From NCBI GenBank assembly GCA_942493045.1, contig OW818665.1:372001-436000 (forward strand): a DNA stretch of 64,000 nt, in the 5' to 3' direction. Positions 51,086 through 59,363 of the stretch are shown one piece after another. The first letter of the stretch is position 1. Each line of letters starts with the position of its first letter. The translations under genes were made by a program, and so were the position numbers. The notes beneath the pieces are model-generated. The model made no database searches, had not been told where the DNA came from, and saw only the letters and a list, made by a program, of their open reading frames with translations. Source of the DNA: Teretinema sp942493045. Lineage in GTDB: Bacteria > Spirochaetota > Spirochaetia > Treponematales > Treponemataceae.

Positions 51086-52117
51086 TTAGTTCCTTGCTTC
51101 CTGAACCAGGCTTTTTATCTGATGATACAGTTCCATATTGAAGGCGCCGACGGCCGCGCGGTTGACATTGTCAACGTCGCGGAAAAAGTCCGCTTCCCAT
51201 CCGACCAGCTCCGCGGCGGTGGGGGTGATCATTTTTACCCCTTCGCGCTGCATATTGGCTACGTATTGGCGGTCGGACTGCTCCAGGGAATTGTTCAGCC
51301 GGACGCGCATGCGCTCGACGGCTTCCAGCATGGCCGGCTTATACTGCGCTGGAACACGGGCCCAGGCGTCGCGGGAGATCACAAAACCGGCCATTACCGG
51401 GCACAGTTTAGTATCCAGGGCATAGCTGATGTTTTTGGAGAAGCCGGTAACATAGGCATACAGATGCACACCGAAAAAGCCGCGCACCCCGCTGCCGCTG
51501 CGCAGCGACTGCAGCAGGTTGGAAGCCAGTACGTCCTCGATGGTGAAACCGCTGGCGCGGAAGGCGTCGCCGAGTACCGGACTATCCAGTCCGGCGGAAG
51601 CGATTTTAATGCGCTTCAGCTCGGCCAGGTTGGTGAAGGGATCTTTGGTATAAAAGGAGAGCCAGCCGACGTTTGTCCAGGCGATCATGTCAAAGCCGGC
51701 TTTATTGATTTCGCTGACAAAGGACGAGCCGTAACGGTTGAGTACCAGATCCAGTTCCGTCTGGTTGCGGATCAGGAAGGGCATGGACAATGTGTAGATA
51801 TTGGCGGCCGGAGCCAGCTCGTGCAGACCGATAGTGGTGAATATCGCGCCGTCCAGCGGGGCGCGCTGTCCCGGGCGTACCGAACGGAATTTCTGGATGA
51901 CGCCTTTTTCACCGCCAAGCGAGTTGGCGTCAAAAAAATTGATGCTGACCAGGCCGCCAGTAATTTCAGACCACTCCTGGGCCAGGGCTTTCTGCTCGAT
52001 GTCCCAGGGTGAGCGGTTCGGCGCGACCGAGGCGATTTTCAGCTGGACGCGCTGCTGGGCCGGCAGGGCCGAGAACGCGCTGAGTATCAGGACAAACAGG
52101 ATGGTAAACTTCTTCAT
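51086..52117 (-). CDS. tatP: TRAP transporter periplasmic substrate-binding protein (DctP/TatP type)
   Basis: 343 residues from the ATG at 52117. A Sec signal peptide (MKKFTILFVLILSAFSALPAQQ region) without lipobox makes it periplasmic. DctP motifs: APNRSPWDIEQKALAQEW, SLGGEKGVIQKFR, MPFLIRNQTELDLVLN, KIASAGLDSPVLGDAFRASG. The arginine that usually binds a carboxylate ligand (in the PxR region) is not obvious, as in TatP, whose ligand is thought to be hydrophobic. Spaced 2 nt from the membrane subunit gene. Confidence 0.88.
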   Translation of the reverse strand: MKKFTILFVLILSAFSALPAQQRVQLKIASVAPNRSPWDIEQKALAQEWSEITGGLVSINFFDANSLGGEKGVIQKFRSVRPGQRAPLDGAIFTTIGLHELAPAANIYTLSMPFLIRNQTELDLVLNRYGSSFVSEINKAGFDMIAWTNVGWLSFYTKDPFTNLAELKRIKIASAGLDSPVLGDAFRASGFTIEDVLASNLLQSLRSGSGVRGFFGVHLYAYVTGFSKNISYALDTKLCPVMAGFVISRDAWARVPAQYKPAMLEAVERMRVRLNNSLEQSDRQYVANMQREGVKMITPTAAELVGWEADFFRDVDNVNRAAVGAFNMELYHQIKSLVQEARN

Positions 52118-52141
52118 GGGAAACCTCTTTGGGATTGGGCT

Positions 52142-52169
52142 ACCTCGAAAAAACAATTTTTTTCGAGGT
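52142..52169. repeat. Intercistronic hairpin ACCTCG...CGAGGT in the TRAP operon
   Basis: Arms ACCTCGAAAAAA and TTTTTTCGAGGT form a near-perfect 12-bp stem between tatT and tatP. It closely resembles the hairpin at 18643-18680. It may act as an attenuator or mRNA stabiliser, or be a dispersed repeat. Confidence 0.6.
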
Positions 52170-52178
52170 TTTCTTTGG

Positions 52179-53132
52179 CTATTCGAGAATGAAATTGGCT
52201 TTGTTGGCCTTCAGATACAGGGCTTGACGGCGCGCTAAGACCAGCGCCAGACGGTTTTCCGGCTGCGATTCGGGATCAATGGCCAGGGCTTTTTCGATGG
52301 CTTCGTCGAAGCCGGCGCTGTCCTGGGCCGGAATGCAGAAGGTCCGGGCGTAACCGATCCAGGTAGACGGGCTCTTTCCTTCCGACCAGCGCAGCGCCTG
52401 CTCAAAGGCCATGGCCGCCTTATCCGCGCCGCCGCCCATCGATTCCGGAGAGGCGGCGTAAAAGGCCATCAGTACTTCCCAGATGGCGCCGTTGTTGTAG
52501 CCCGGGTCCAGTTCGGCGGCCTTTTCCAGCATAGCCAGGGCGCCGCCGGTGCGATCCAAGACGCTGACGTCCATCGGATCCAGGGAAAAAGCGCCAAGCA
52601 GTCCGGCGCCGGCCCAATACAGGGCTCCGGCGTCATTTTTGCGGCAGGGTAACAGGGCGGCTTCGGCCGATCCGCTCTCGAAAATGCGCGAGGGAAAATC
52701 GCGGTAGCGGGTGCCGAGGGAAGTGAGGATATAGTCGGCGCCGCGCAGGTAAAAGTTTTTAGCCCGGAAGTAAGCGGCGTTCTGGGTTGAAAACTGTTCC
52801 ATGGGCAGCTGCTCGGCGGGACCCTGCACAAAGGCGTTGGCGTACATGATATACAGTTGCCCGGTCATCAGAGCCAGGCCCTCGTGCCGGGGATTCTGGG
52901 AGAGCATGATTTCGTACATTTTCAGGGCTGTGGGAAAAAAGTCCCGCACCAGTTCCGGGTCGTTCTCGCCGGTCAGGGCGATCATGGTGTTTTGTGATGG
53001 GGCTTTTCTGGCGTGCGGTGAGGGAGCGAACATGTCCGCGACCGAGTTGAAAGCCATTTTTTGAATGGAACAGGCCGGCAGGAAGGGTATCAGAGCCAGC
53101 AGCAGGACCGGCAGCGGGTGTTTGCGTTTCAT
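52179..53132 (-). CDS. tatT: TRAP-associated TPR lipoprotein TatT
   Basis: 317 residues. Lipobox FLPACS (Cys about 21). The mature protein is an all-helical array with TPR-like units (LVRDFFPTALKMYEIMLSQN; GGALAMLEKAAELDPGYNNG; AAMAFEQALRWSEGKSPSTW; AIEKALAIDPESQPENRLAL). The T. pallidum orthologue Tp0956 forms a trimer with a pore and binds the substrate-binding protein. Placed directly upstream of tatP, as there. The start overlaps the stop of the 84-residue gene (ATGA). Confidence 0.88.
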   Translation of the reverse strand: MKRKHPLPVLLLALIPFLPACSIQKMAFNSVADMFAPSPHARKAPSQNTMIALTGENDPELVRDFFPTALKMYEIMLSQNPRHEGLALMTGQLYIMYANAFVQGPAEQLPMEQFSTQNAAYFRAKNFYLRGADYILTSLGTRYRDFPSRIFESGSAEAALLPCRKNDAGALYWAGAGLLGAFSLDPMDVSVLDRTGGALAMLEKAAELDPGYNNGAIWEVLMAFYAASPESMGGGADKAAMAFEQALRWSEGKSPSTWIGYARTFCIPAQDSAGFDEAIEKALAIDPESQPENRLALVLARRQALYLKANKANFILE

Positions 53133-53383
53133 TGGGAGATTTCCTTTTTCCAGTTGTGGATGAATTGCTCGTAGGCGGCAATAGTCGCGCTCATGGTTAC
53201 GCTCTGAATGGCGCCGCGGCCGTCCCAGTTATTGCCCTCATGGATATAGAGATTTTTCAGTACACCTTCTAGAGAGGCCAGGGTACAGGATGGATCGTTT
53301 TGGCGCCGGCGTTCCAGAAAACGCGTTTCATCGGCCAGCACTTCCGCGTATTTTTGGTCTTCCCATTCGGTAGTTTGATTCAT
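53129..53383 (-). CDS. Small conserved-looking protein leading the TRAP operon
   Basis: 84 residues, cytoplasmic, Trp/Glu/Arg-rich, with no recognised domain. Segments LEGVLKNLYIHEGNNWDGRG and TIAAYEQFIHNWKKEIS suggest two helices. Its position as first gene of the operon, overlapped with tatT, mirrors the T. pallidum gene order (an equivalent small gene is upstream of Tp0956), which is recalled, not verified. Function unknown. Confidence 0.7.
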   Translation of the reverse strand: MNQTTEWEDQKYAEVLADETRFLERRRQNDPSCTLASLEGVLKNLYIHEGNNWDGRGAIQSVTMSATIAAYEQFIHNWKKEISQ

Positions 53384-53391
53384 TGCTCTTG

Positions 53392-53427
53392 AATATAGTG
53401 GTTTTTTTCAGCTCCTTCAAGTATACT
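53392..53427. promoter_or_regulatory. Divergent promoters for the TRAP operon (minus) and trpR (plus), both near-leaderless
   Basis: Minus: TTGAAG (complement of 53415-53420), 17-bp spacer, TATATT (complement of 53392-53397), then 8 nt to the ATG at 53383. Plus: TATACT (53422-53427), then 6 nt to the trpR ATG at 53434; its -35 region (TGGTTT, 53399-53404) is weak. Only 50 bp separate the two start codons, so the promoters overlap and a regulator bound here would affect both. Confidence 0.55.
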
Positions 53428-53433
53428 GCGGTT

Positions 53434-53733
53434 ATGGAAGAACAGGACGCCCTTAAGGAACGCTCGCTTCAGGATCTCAGCCGCGCGCTGGCGCTTGCTG
53501 ATGACCCGGTATTGGTAGAGAATTTTTTACGCTGTCTGCTGACACCCACCGAAATCGGCGAGGTTGCCACCCGCTGGGCTCTGGTACGCGAAATCGACGC
53601 CGGGACCACGCAGCGGGAGATAGCCCGGAAGATGGGTTTGAGTCTCTGTAAAATCACCCGCGGCTCCCGGGAACTGAAAAAAGAAGATTCGCCTTTCAAA
53701 CGCATGTTTGACATTCTGGAACGGGATCAATAA
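53434..53733 (+). CDS. trpR: TrpR/YerC family transcriptional repressor
   Basis: 99 residues from the ATG at 53434. The TrpR helix-turn-helix reads TPTEIGEVATRWALVREIDAG (in part) and TTQREIARKMGLSLCKITRGSR, matching the tryptophan repressor reader and recognition helices. In E. coli it binds DNA with L-tryptophan. YerC-type relatives may use other signals. It lies back-to-back with the TRAP operon. Confidence 0.87.
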   Translation: MEEQDALKERSLQDLSRALALADDPVLVENFLRCLLTPTEIGEVATRWALVREIDAGTTQREIARKMGLSLCKITRGSRELKKEDSPFKRMFDILERDQ

Positions 53734-53774
53734 GCGCTGACTTATCAACAATTGAGTGAAACGCTACCTAAAGA

Positions 53775-53817
53775 AAAAACAAGGGGCTGTACCTGCTGGG
53801 TACAGCCCCTTGTTTTT
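53775..53817. terminator. Bidirectional terminator between trpR and the ankyrin gene
   Basis: A perfect 19-bp stem (53775-53793 with 53799-53817), loop TGCTG, with A-rich and T-rich sides serving both strands. Confidence 0.93.
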
Positions 53818-53844
53818 GTCAGAATGTCTATTTGGAGAAGGACT

Positions 53845-56667
53845 TTATCTCAGAATATCGGCGATTTCCGGCCGCTGCCAGCGCACCGCGATGTCGTAGG
53901 CGGTCTCTCCGGCGACATTGCGGGCCGTACGCTCCACCCGCGGCAGGGTTAACACCCGTTTCACCGTATCAATGTCCGCCAGACGGGCGGCATAATGCAG
54001 GATGGAGTCCCCGATGGTGTCGGTTTTATCCGCGGCGAATTCGGCGATTACCGGCAGCAGGTTTTTCATGCTCACCAGCGCGATACTGACGGCGGACTGC
54101 CCGGCATTGTCTGAAGCGTAGGGATCGGCGCCGGCGCTCAGCAATACCCGGCCGAGGTTCTCCTGGCCGGAGGTAATGGCCAGAACCAGGGCGGTAGAAC
54201 CGGTGCGGTTGCGGTTGTTGACCGGGTAGCGCAGGGCCAGCAGGGCATTGAGCACGGCTTCGGTACTTCTTTCGGTGACGGCGCTGTGCAGCGGAGTGTT
54301 GCCGTCGGAGTCAACCAGATTAGTGTCGGTACCGATAACGGCCAGCACGGTTTCCGGTCCCTTGCGGAACGAGAGCGAGAGCGGGGTGCGGCCGAAGGAG
54401 TCCCGGGCCATAGCGTTGCCGCCGGCGCGGCGCAGCCGGGTGATAATATCGATTGTGGAGGCTTCTACCGCTTCATGGAAGGCGTTTCGGCCGTACATGT
54501 CCTGCATCACCGGGGAAGCGCCTTTTTCAAGCAGCAGGATGACGGCTTCGGTTTTATTAGCCTGGATAGCGTCGGTCAGGGCGGTTTTACCCGTTTCATC
54601 TACGGCATTAATGTCGGCGTTGGCGGCGATCAGGCTGCGCAGGAAGGCCATGTCTCCGGTGCGCGCGGCCTCATGCAGGGCGGTCTTGCCGGCCAGATTA
54701 CGGGAATTGATCAGTTTTTTAGCGTTATACAGGCTGTCATGGGTCAGCAGGGTAGCCGCCGCCCGGCTGGCAGACCAGCGGATGCAGGAGTGCAGTACGG
54801 TGTTACCGAGAAAGTCGCGGGCATTGATATCGGCCTGCCTCTCGCCGCTAACAGTCAACAGTTTGGTAACGGTCACGCTGGAGTCGGCCTTGACGGCGTT
54901 GAACAGCGCGGTCTCGCCGTTGGCGTTACGGGCGTTGGGGTCTCCGCCCTTGGCCATAATCAGGTCAACTACGCCCGTCAGCTGCCATTCGGCCGCCAGG
55001 TGCAGGGGTGTGTTTCCTGCGCCGTCGGAACTCTTGATGACGTTGGAGTTGAGCACCCAGTCTTCCCGGCCGCCCATGCGCGTCAGGGCGATTTTCAGAA
55101 CAGAATCTCCTGAAACATTCGGATTGAAAACCTCGGCGCCGTGGGCCAGCAATAATTCCCCGGAAGCTCGGTCGTTATTGCGCACCGCGATGTGCAGGGG
55201 GCTGTCGCCGTTTTTGTCGCGGGCATTGACGTCCGCCCGGCTCTCGACCAGGTAATTGATAGCGGTGGCGTCGGCCCGTCCCAGGACGGCGATGTGCAGC
55301 GGAGTCCGGCCCTGGGAGTCGCGGCTTTGAATGTTGGATGCGGTAATGATGGCGCGGATCATGTCCGGGCCGGCCTTGATGGCCTTGGTCAGCGCGGTTT
55401 CACCGTCAATGTCTTCGGCATGGAAGTCCGCGCCCAGCCTGATAAAAAGACTGGCCTGCACCAGTTGGGAGCGCTCAATGGCCAGGGCCAAAGGCGTTAT
55501 GCCTTTTTTGTTGCGCTCGTTCACATCGGCCCCGGCGGAAATCAGGGCGTTTACAATATCTTCGCTCATACCCATACGGGCGGCAATATGCAGCGGGGTT
55601 TCGCCGTAGCTGTCCTTGCGGTTCGGATCGGCCCGGGCGGCCAGTAGTCGGGTAAAAATCTCGGAGCGGGTTCCGCTGGGCATTACCAGATGCAGGGGAG
55701 TGTTTCCGGAACTGTCCACCTGGTTCGGGTCGGCGCCGGCGGCCAGCAGCACTGCCGTAATTTCGATCTGTCCGCCGCGTACGGCTTCGTGGAGAGGGGT
55801 AGAGCTGGCCACGTCTTTCACATTGACCGGTACCTTCCTGTCCAGCAGATACTGAACGAAGCCGCTCTGTCCCCGGCGGGCGGCCAGATGCAGCGGGGTT
55901 TGACCTTCCTCAAAACGCATCGAAGGGTTGCGTTTGAGCACGGCCGTCTCAAAGTAGTCAAAATCGGTGCGCAGCGGCTCGGCTCCTCCGAGCAGCAGGG
56001 CGGCGGCAATGCGCGCGCTGGCCGGATTGGCGCTATTGCGGTAGGCGAGCGCCAGAGGGGCTTCGCCGTTGGAATCGGTTACTGAAGTCGCGCCACCGGC
56101 TGCCAGAATATCAGTTACGGCGGTCTCATCGAGGTCGGCCGCGGCATGATGCAAGGCGGTGCGGCCTTGCGCATCCTGCTGCTTGATGGTTGAGGCGTTC
56201 AAAATGGCTTCCAGCGCGGCGCTTTCTTTATCGCGGGCCAGCTGATAGACCGTCTGTCCGAGAGCGTTGCTGGAAAAAATGCTGGCTCCGTTTTCGGCGA
56301 GCGTGCGGGCCGCGTCATAGCAGCCGGCAGTAACCGCGGCGGACAGGGGTGATTCGCCGGCGTTGTTCTTGATCTCAGGATCGGCTTTCATGTTCAGCAG
56401 CAGTTCTACCATTGCGGTGTCGTTTTTCAGGGCCGCCAGGTGCAGCAGGCTTAAACCGGCTGAATTTTTTTGATTAAGCGAGGCGGAATTGCTGAAGCGC
56501 CGCTGGACCTCGTCGGTACGTCCGGCGGAAATCAGGTCGAAAAGACTGTCTCCCTGACCTTCGGTCGCTGGGGTGGTCGCGCCGTTTGTCGAGGCGCAGG
56601 AAACGCTTAAAAATATGGTCAGTGCGGCGCAGAGCAGGCCGGTCAGAATAGTACGCAGTTTCAACAT
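53845..56667 (-). CDS. Giant ankyrin-repeat lipoprotein
   Basis: 940 residues. Lipobox LSVSC (Cys about 24) predicts periplasmic or surface anchoring. The rest, residues about 45-940, is nearly pure ankyrin repeats; 26 units of the GxTPLHxA type were counted by eye, some degenerate. Such long ankyrin arrays are protein-binding platforms. Partner unknown. Start ATG 56667 follows GGAGG. Monocistronic, ending at the terminator next to trpR. Confidence 0.9.
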   Translation of the reverse strand: MLKLRTILTGLLCAALTIFLSVSCASTNGATTPATEGQGDSLFDLISAGRTDEVQRRFSNSASLNQKNSAGLSLLHLAALKNDTAMVELLLNMKADPEIKNNAGESPLSAAVTAGCYDAARTLAENGASIFSSNALGQTVYQLARDKESAALEAILNASTIKQQDAQGRTALHHAAADLDETAVTDILAAGGATSVTDSNGEAPLALAYRNSANPASARIAAALLLGGAEPLRTDFDYFETAVLKRNPSMRFEEGQTPLHLAARRGQSGFVQYLLDRKVPVNVKDVASSTPLHEAVRGGQIEITAVLLAAGADPNQVDSSGNTPLHLVMPSGTRSEIFTRLLAARADPNRKDSYGETPLHIAARMGMSEDIVNALISAGADVNERNKKGITPLALAIERSQLVQASLFIRLGADFHAEDIDGETALTKAIKAGPDMIRAIITASNIQSRDSQGRTPLHIAVLGRADATAINYLVESRADVNARDKNGDSPLHIAVRNNDRASGELLLAHGAEVFNPNVSGDSVLKIALTRMGGREDWVLNSNVIKSSDGAGNTPLHLAAEWQLTGVVDLIMAKGGDPNARNANGETALFNAVKADSSVTVTKLLTVSGERQADINARDFLGNTVLHSCIRWSASRAAATLLTHDSLYNAKKLINSRNLAGKTALHEAARTGDMAFLRSLIAANADINAVDETGKTALTDAIQANKTEAVILLLEKGASPVMQDMYGRNAFHEAVEASTIDIITRLRRAGGNAMARDSFGRTPLSLSFRKGPETVLAVIGTDTNLVDSDGNTPLHSAVTERSTEAVLNALLALRYPVNNRNRTGSTALVLAITSGQENLGRVLLSAGADPYASDNAGQSAVSIALVSMKNLLPVIAEFAADKTDTIGDSILHYAARLADIDTVKRVLTLPRVERTARNVAGETAYDIAVRWQRPEIADILR

Positions 56668-56728
56668 CAAAAAAACCTCCGGGTATTGTTAGTAATATCG
56701 TCAGGAATACTGTACACTGATAGCATAA

Positions 56729-57079
56729 ATGAACAGACTGTATTCTTTTATTGAAGATCCCGCCCTGGTTTTGGAACGTCTGGGTGGAAACAGCAGCCTC
56801 CTGGAGCGCATGCTGGACAAGTTCAGTACCCACTACCGCGGCGCCCGTCAGGAGTTTAACAAACTCGCCGCGGCCCGGGATACAGAAGAATGCCGGCGTT
56901 TTGTGCACTCGCTCAAGGGCGTCAGCGCCAATCTGGGAATGGATGTTTTATACCGGCTTTGCGTTCCGCTGGAAGCGGCAATCCGGGATTCCGGACTGGA
57001 AAGCACCGCGGACGCGGTCGAAAGTTTTCTACGGGAAATAGAAGCGATTATTCTGGAAATTGACCGGGAGCGGCAATAA
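56729..57079 (+). CDS. Stand-alone histidine phosphotransfer (HPt) protein
   Basis: 116 residues, all helical. HSLKGVSANLG contains the phosphorylated His (about 61) with the conserved Lys and Gly of HPt domains. It should relay phosphate between a hybrid kinase and a response regulator. No kinase is adjacent. The partial receiver-PAS gene at the window end is a distant candidate partner only in principle. Confidence 0.85.
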   Translation: MNRLYSFIEDPALVLERLGGNSSLLERMLDKFSTHYRGARQEFNKLAAARDTEECRRFVHSLKGVSANLGMDVLYRLCVPLEAAIRDSGLESTADAVESFLREIEAIILEIDRERQ

Positions 57080-57083
57080 AAAA

Positions 57084-57110
57084 ACCGCCGGGCTTTTCAG
57101 GGCCGGCGGT
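57084..57110 (-). terminator. Terminator of the exchanger gene
   Basis: Stem ACCGCCGG/CCGGCGGT; on the minus strand it runs into a T8 tract. A second hairpin GCGGCCG/CGGCCGC lies at 57122-57139. Confidence 0.85.
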
Positions 57111-57148
57111 GTATCGAACGCGCGGCCGTTTCCGGCCGCACAATAAAA

Positions 57149-59296
57149 TCAAACTACGGACTTTATCAATTGTTCAATCTGGGCAGCTGAAGAGGCGTTG
57201 ATTATCTTTTCGGTCATCTCCGGACTGCGCAGAATGGCGCTGATTGAGGCCAGAAACTGGATATGCGGACCGGATACTTTCTTTGGCGAAACCACCAGTA
57301 TGAAGAGCTTTGAAGGCTGTCCGTCCAGTGAATTGAATTCAATGCCGTTTTTCTTGATCCCGATAGCCACCGCCATCCGTGAAATTCCATCGGATTTGGC
57401 GTGCGGTATGGCGATGCCGCGCTGCATACCGGTACTCATGGAGCGTTCCCGGGAAAGCACGTCGGCCAGCACCTGATCCCGGTTCACTATCTTGCCCGAT
57501 GCGGCCAGCAGGTCAACCAGCTCGGCCAGAATCGTTTCCTTGTCCGTGCCCTTCAGATCGCGGGTAATCGAGATCGCCGAAACGCATTCCAGCATTTTTT
57601 TGTCGGAGCGGGCATTGCTGTCGGCCAGGGCTTTTTTCATGGCCAGGGGGTCGGAGTTTTTCTTGAGCTGCTCAATGGCGTCATTGAGCTTTACCACTAC
57701 CTCATAGACCGACGTTTTTACAAAAGCCACATCTTCCGGCGCTGTTTCGATAGTGACCTTGTGTTCGGTTTCGGTAATGGAAAGCGACACATCGCCTTTG
57801 CGGGCCTGGGACAGGCCGTCGTCGATGTTCATCATCTGAACATAAAAACCTTCAGCCTTCAGGTCTTTCAGCAGATTGTCGACTACCAGATCGGCGATCT
57901 CGTCGGAGTTGAAATCCCATTCCAGCGTTTCCATATTGGAGCTTTTGTTTTCTTTATTGGTGCCGCGACCCGGAATTGAGAGCGCGGCGTTCAATACCGG
58001 CGGCGCCACCAGGGTGGTCAGCAATGTCATCATGATAACGATGCCGAACAGCTGTTCATTGAGGATACCGGTGGCCAGACCGATACCGGCGATGATCAGG
58101 GCCACCTCGCCGCGCGGTACCATGCCGACGCCGATGCGCAGCGCGCCTTTGAAATTGAAACCCAGACCCAGAGCCGGCAAACCGCAGCCGATCACCTTGG
58201 CCAGGACGGCTACGACGGTGTAAATACCGCCGATCAACAGTACGTCTACTGATAGCAGTTCCCGGACATTGACGAGCATACCCATGACGGCGAAGAACAG
58301 CGGCACAAAGAACTCATAGAGGCCGTGGATACGTTCCTGAACGACGGCGGCAATATCGGTTTTAGACAGGGAGAGTCCGGCGACATAGGCGCCGATAATC
58401 ATGGCCAGACCTTCTTTTTCAAAGATGCCGGACAAAAGCAGGGCCACACCGAGGGCTAGTATCGAAAAATCGTATGAATGCTTGAAGAACTTCAGGAAGG
58501 AGGCGATGCGCTTGGAGAAGATCAGTCCCAGGGCGCTGAAGCCAAGCCAGATACCGAAGGCCCGGCCGGCGATTCCGCCGATCTTGCCGAGAGTCAGGGC
58601 GCTTTCGCCGTCATGGCCGGTCATAACCGCCACGATACCGAGCACTACGGCCAGCATGATAATGCCGAGCACGTCATCAAAAACGGCCGCCGCCAGGATG
58701 GTCACGCCTTCGGGTGAGTCCATCTTTTTTTTGTCCGAGAGAATACGGGCGGTGATACCTACGGAGGTGGCTGTGGAAAGGATGCCGAGGAAGAGACAGC
58801 GCGGATCCATAAAGCCGGTATTGAACAGGAACATACCGACCAGGTCGCCGAGACCGAAGGAGAAGATTACTCCCCCGAGACCGACAATGCCGCCGGCAAC
58901 CGAATAGCGCAGAAAAAGCGCCAGATCAGTTTCCAGACCGGAGGCGAACAGTAGAATGATCGAGGCGACCGTCGCGAAACCATACAGTTCCGGACTGACG
59001 GCCATCGAACCAGAGCCGAGCGGGAATAAACCGTGCGGGAAGAGGGGTAGCGCGATGCTGCCCAGGGCGTAGGGGCCGATGGCGACACCGGCCAGAAGTT
59101 CACCGAGAACCGAAGGTATGCCCAGCTTCTTTACCAGCATACCGCCGAGTCGTACGGCGAAAAGAATAATGCCAATCTGAAAAACCAGTCCAGACATCAC
59201 CTCGGTGATGGACTCGGATTCCTCAGCAGAGATGGCGCCTGCTGTACACAGCAGAAACGTCAAGACGGCCAGAAAGAACTTGCTTTTAGCTTTCAT
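57149..59296 (-). CDS. CPA2-type cation/proton antiporter fused to a PTS EIIA-type domain
   Basis: 715 residues from the ATG at 59296. Signal-like N-terminus, then about 13 hydrophobic segments of a Na+/H+ antiporter domain (to about 420; LGIPSVLGELLAGVAIGPY, AAAVFDDVLGIIMLAVV with the double Asp, GMVPRGEVALIIAGIG). A linker of about 150 residues follows, then an EIIA(Man/Fru type 2) domain at about 570-715 with phosphorylatable His in GIAIPHAKSDG. EIIA-linked exchangers are seen in several spirochaetes. A link between phosphotransfer state and ion transport is inferred. Confidence 0.88.
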   Translation of the reverse strand: MKAKSKFFLAVLTFLLCTAGAISAEESESITEVMSGLVFQIGIILFAVRLGGMLVKKLGIPSVLGELLAGVAIGPYALGSIALPLFPHGLFPLGSGSMAVSPELYGFATVASIILLFASGLETDLALFLRYSVAGGIVGLGGVIFSFGLGDLVGMFLFNTGFMDPRCLFLGILSTATSVGITARILSDKKKMDSPEGVTILAAAVFDDVLGIIMLAVVLGIVAVMTGHDGESALTLGKIGGIAGRAFGIWLGFSALGLIFSKRIASFLKFFKHSYDFSILALGVALLLSGIFEKEGLAMIIGAYVAGLSLSKTDIAAVVQERIHGLYEFFVPLFFAVMGMLVNVRELLSVDVLLIGGIYTVVAVLAKVIGCGLPALGLGFNFKGALRIGVGMVPRGEVALIIAGIGLATGILNEQLFGIVIMMTLLTTLVAPPVLNAALSIPGRGTNKENKSSNMETLEWDFNSDEIADLVVDNLLKDLKAEGFYVQMMNIDDGLSQARKGDVSLSITETEHKVTIETAPEDVAFVKTSVYEVVVKLNDAIEQLKKNSDPLAMKKALADSNARSDKKMLECVSAISITRDLKGTDKETILAELVDLLAASGKIVNRDQVLADVLSRERSMSTGMQRGIAIPHAKSDGISRMAVAIGIKKNGIEFNSLDGQPSKLFILVVSPKKVSGPHIQFLASISAILRSPEMTEKIINASSAAQIEQLIKSVV

Positions 59297-59309
59297 GGAG
59301 TGCCTCTTG

Positions 59310-59352
59310 AAACAGTGAAGTATGCCGCAGATAGTTGCATATTTCACTGTTT
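59310..59352 (-). promoter_or_regulatory. 16-bp hairpin in the leader of the exchanger gene
   Basis: AAACAGTGAAGTATGC (59310-59325) pairs with 59337-59352 with one G:T, loop 11 nt. It sits between the fabH stop and the exchanger start, with no T-run, so it is more likely a leader control element or operator than a terminator. Confidence 0.55.
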
Positions 59353-59363
59353 AAGGCAAGCGC

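Noticed and set aside
54286..55113. Long plus-strand frames opposite the ankyrin gene
   Set aside because: Repeat-driven antisense frames without start signals or known domains.
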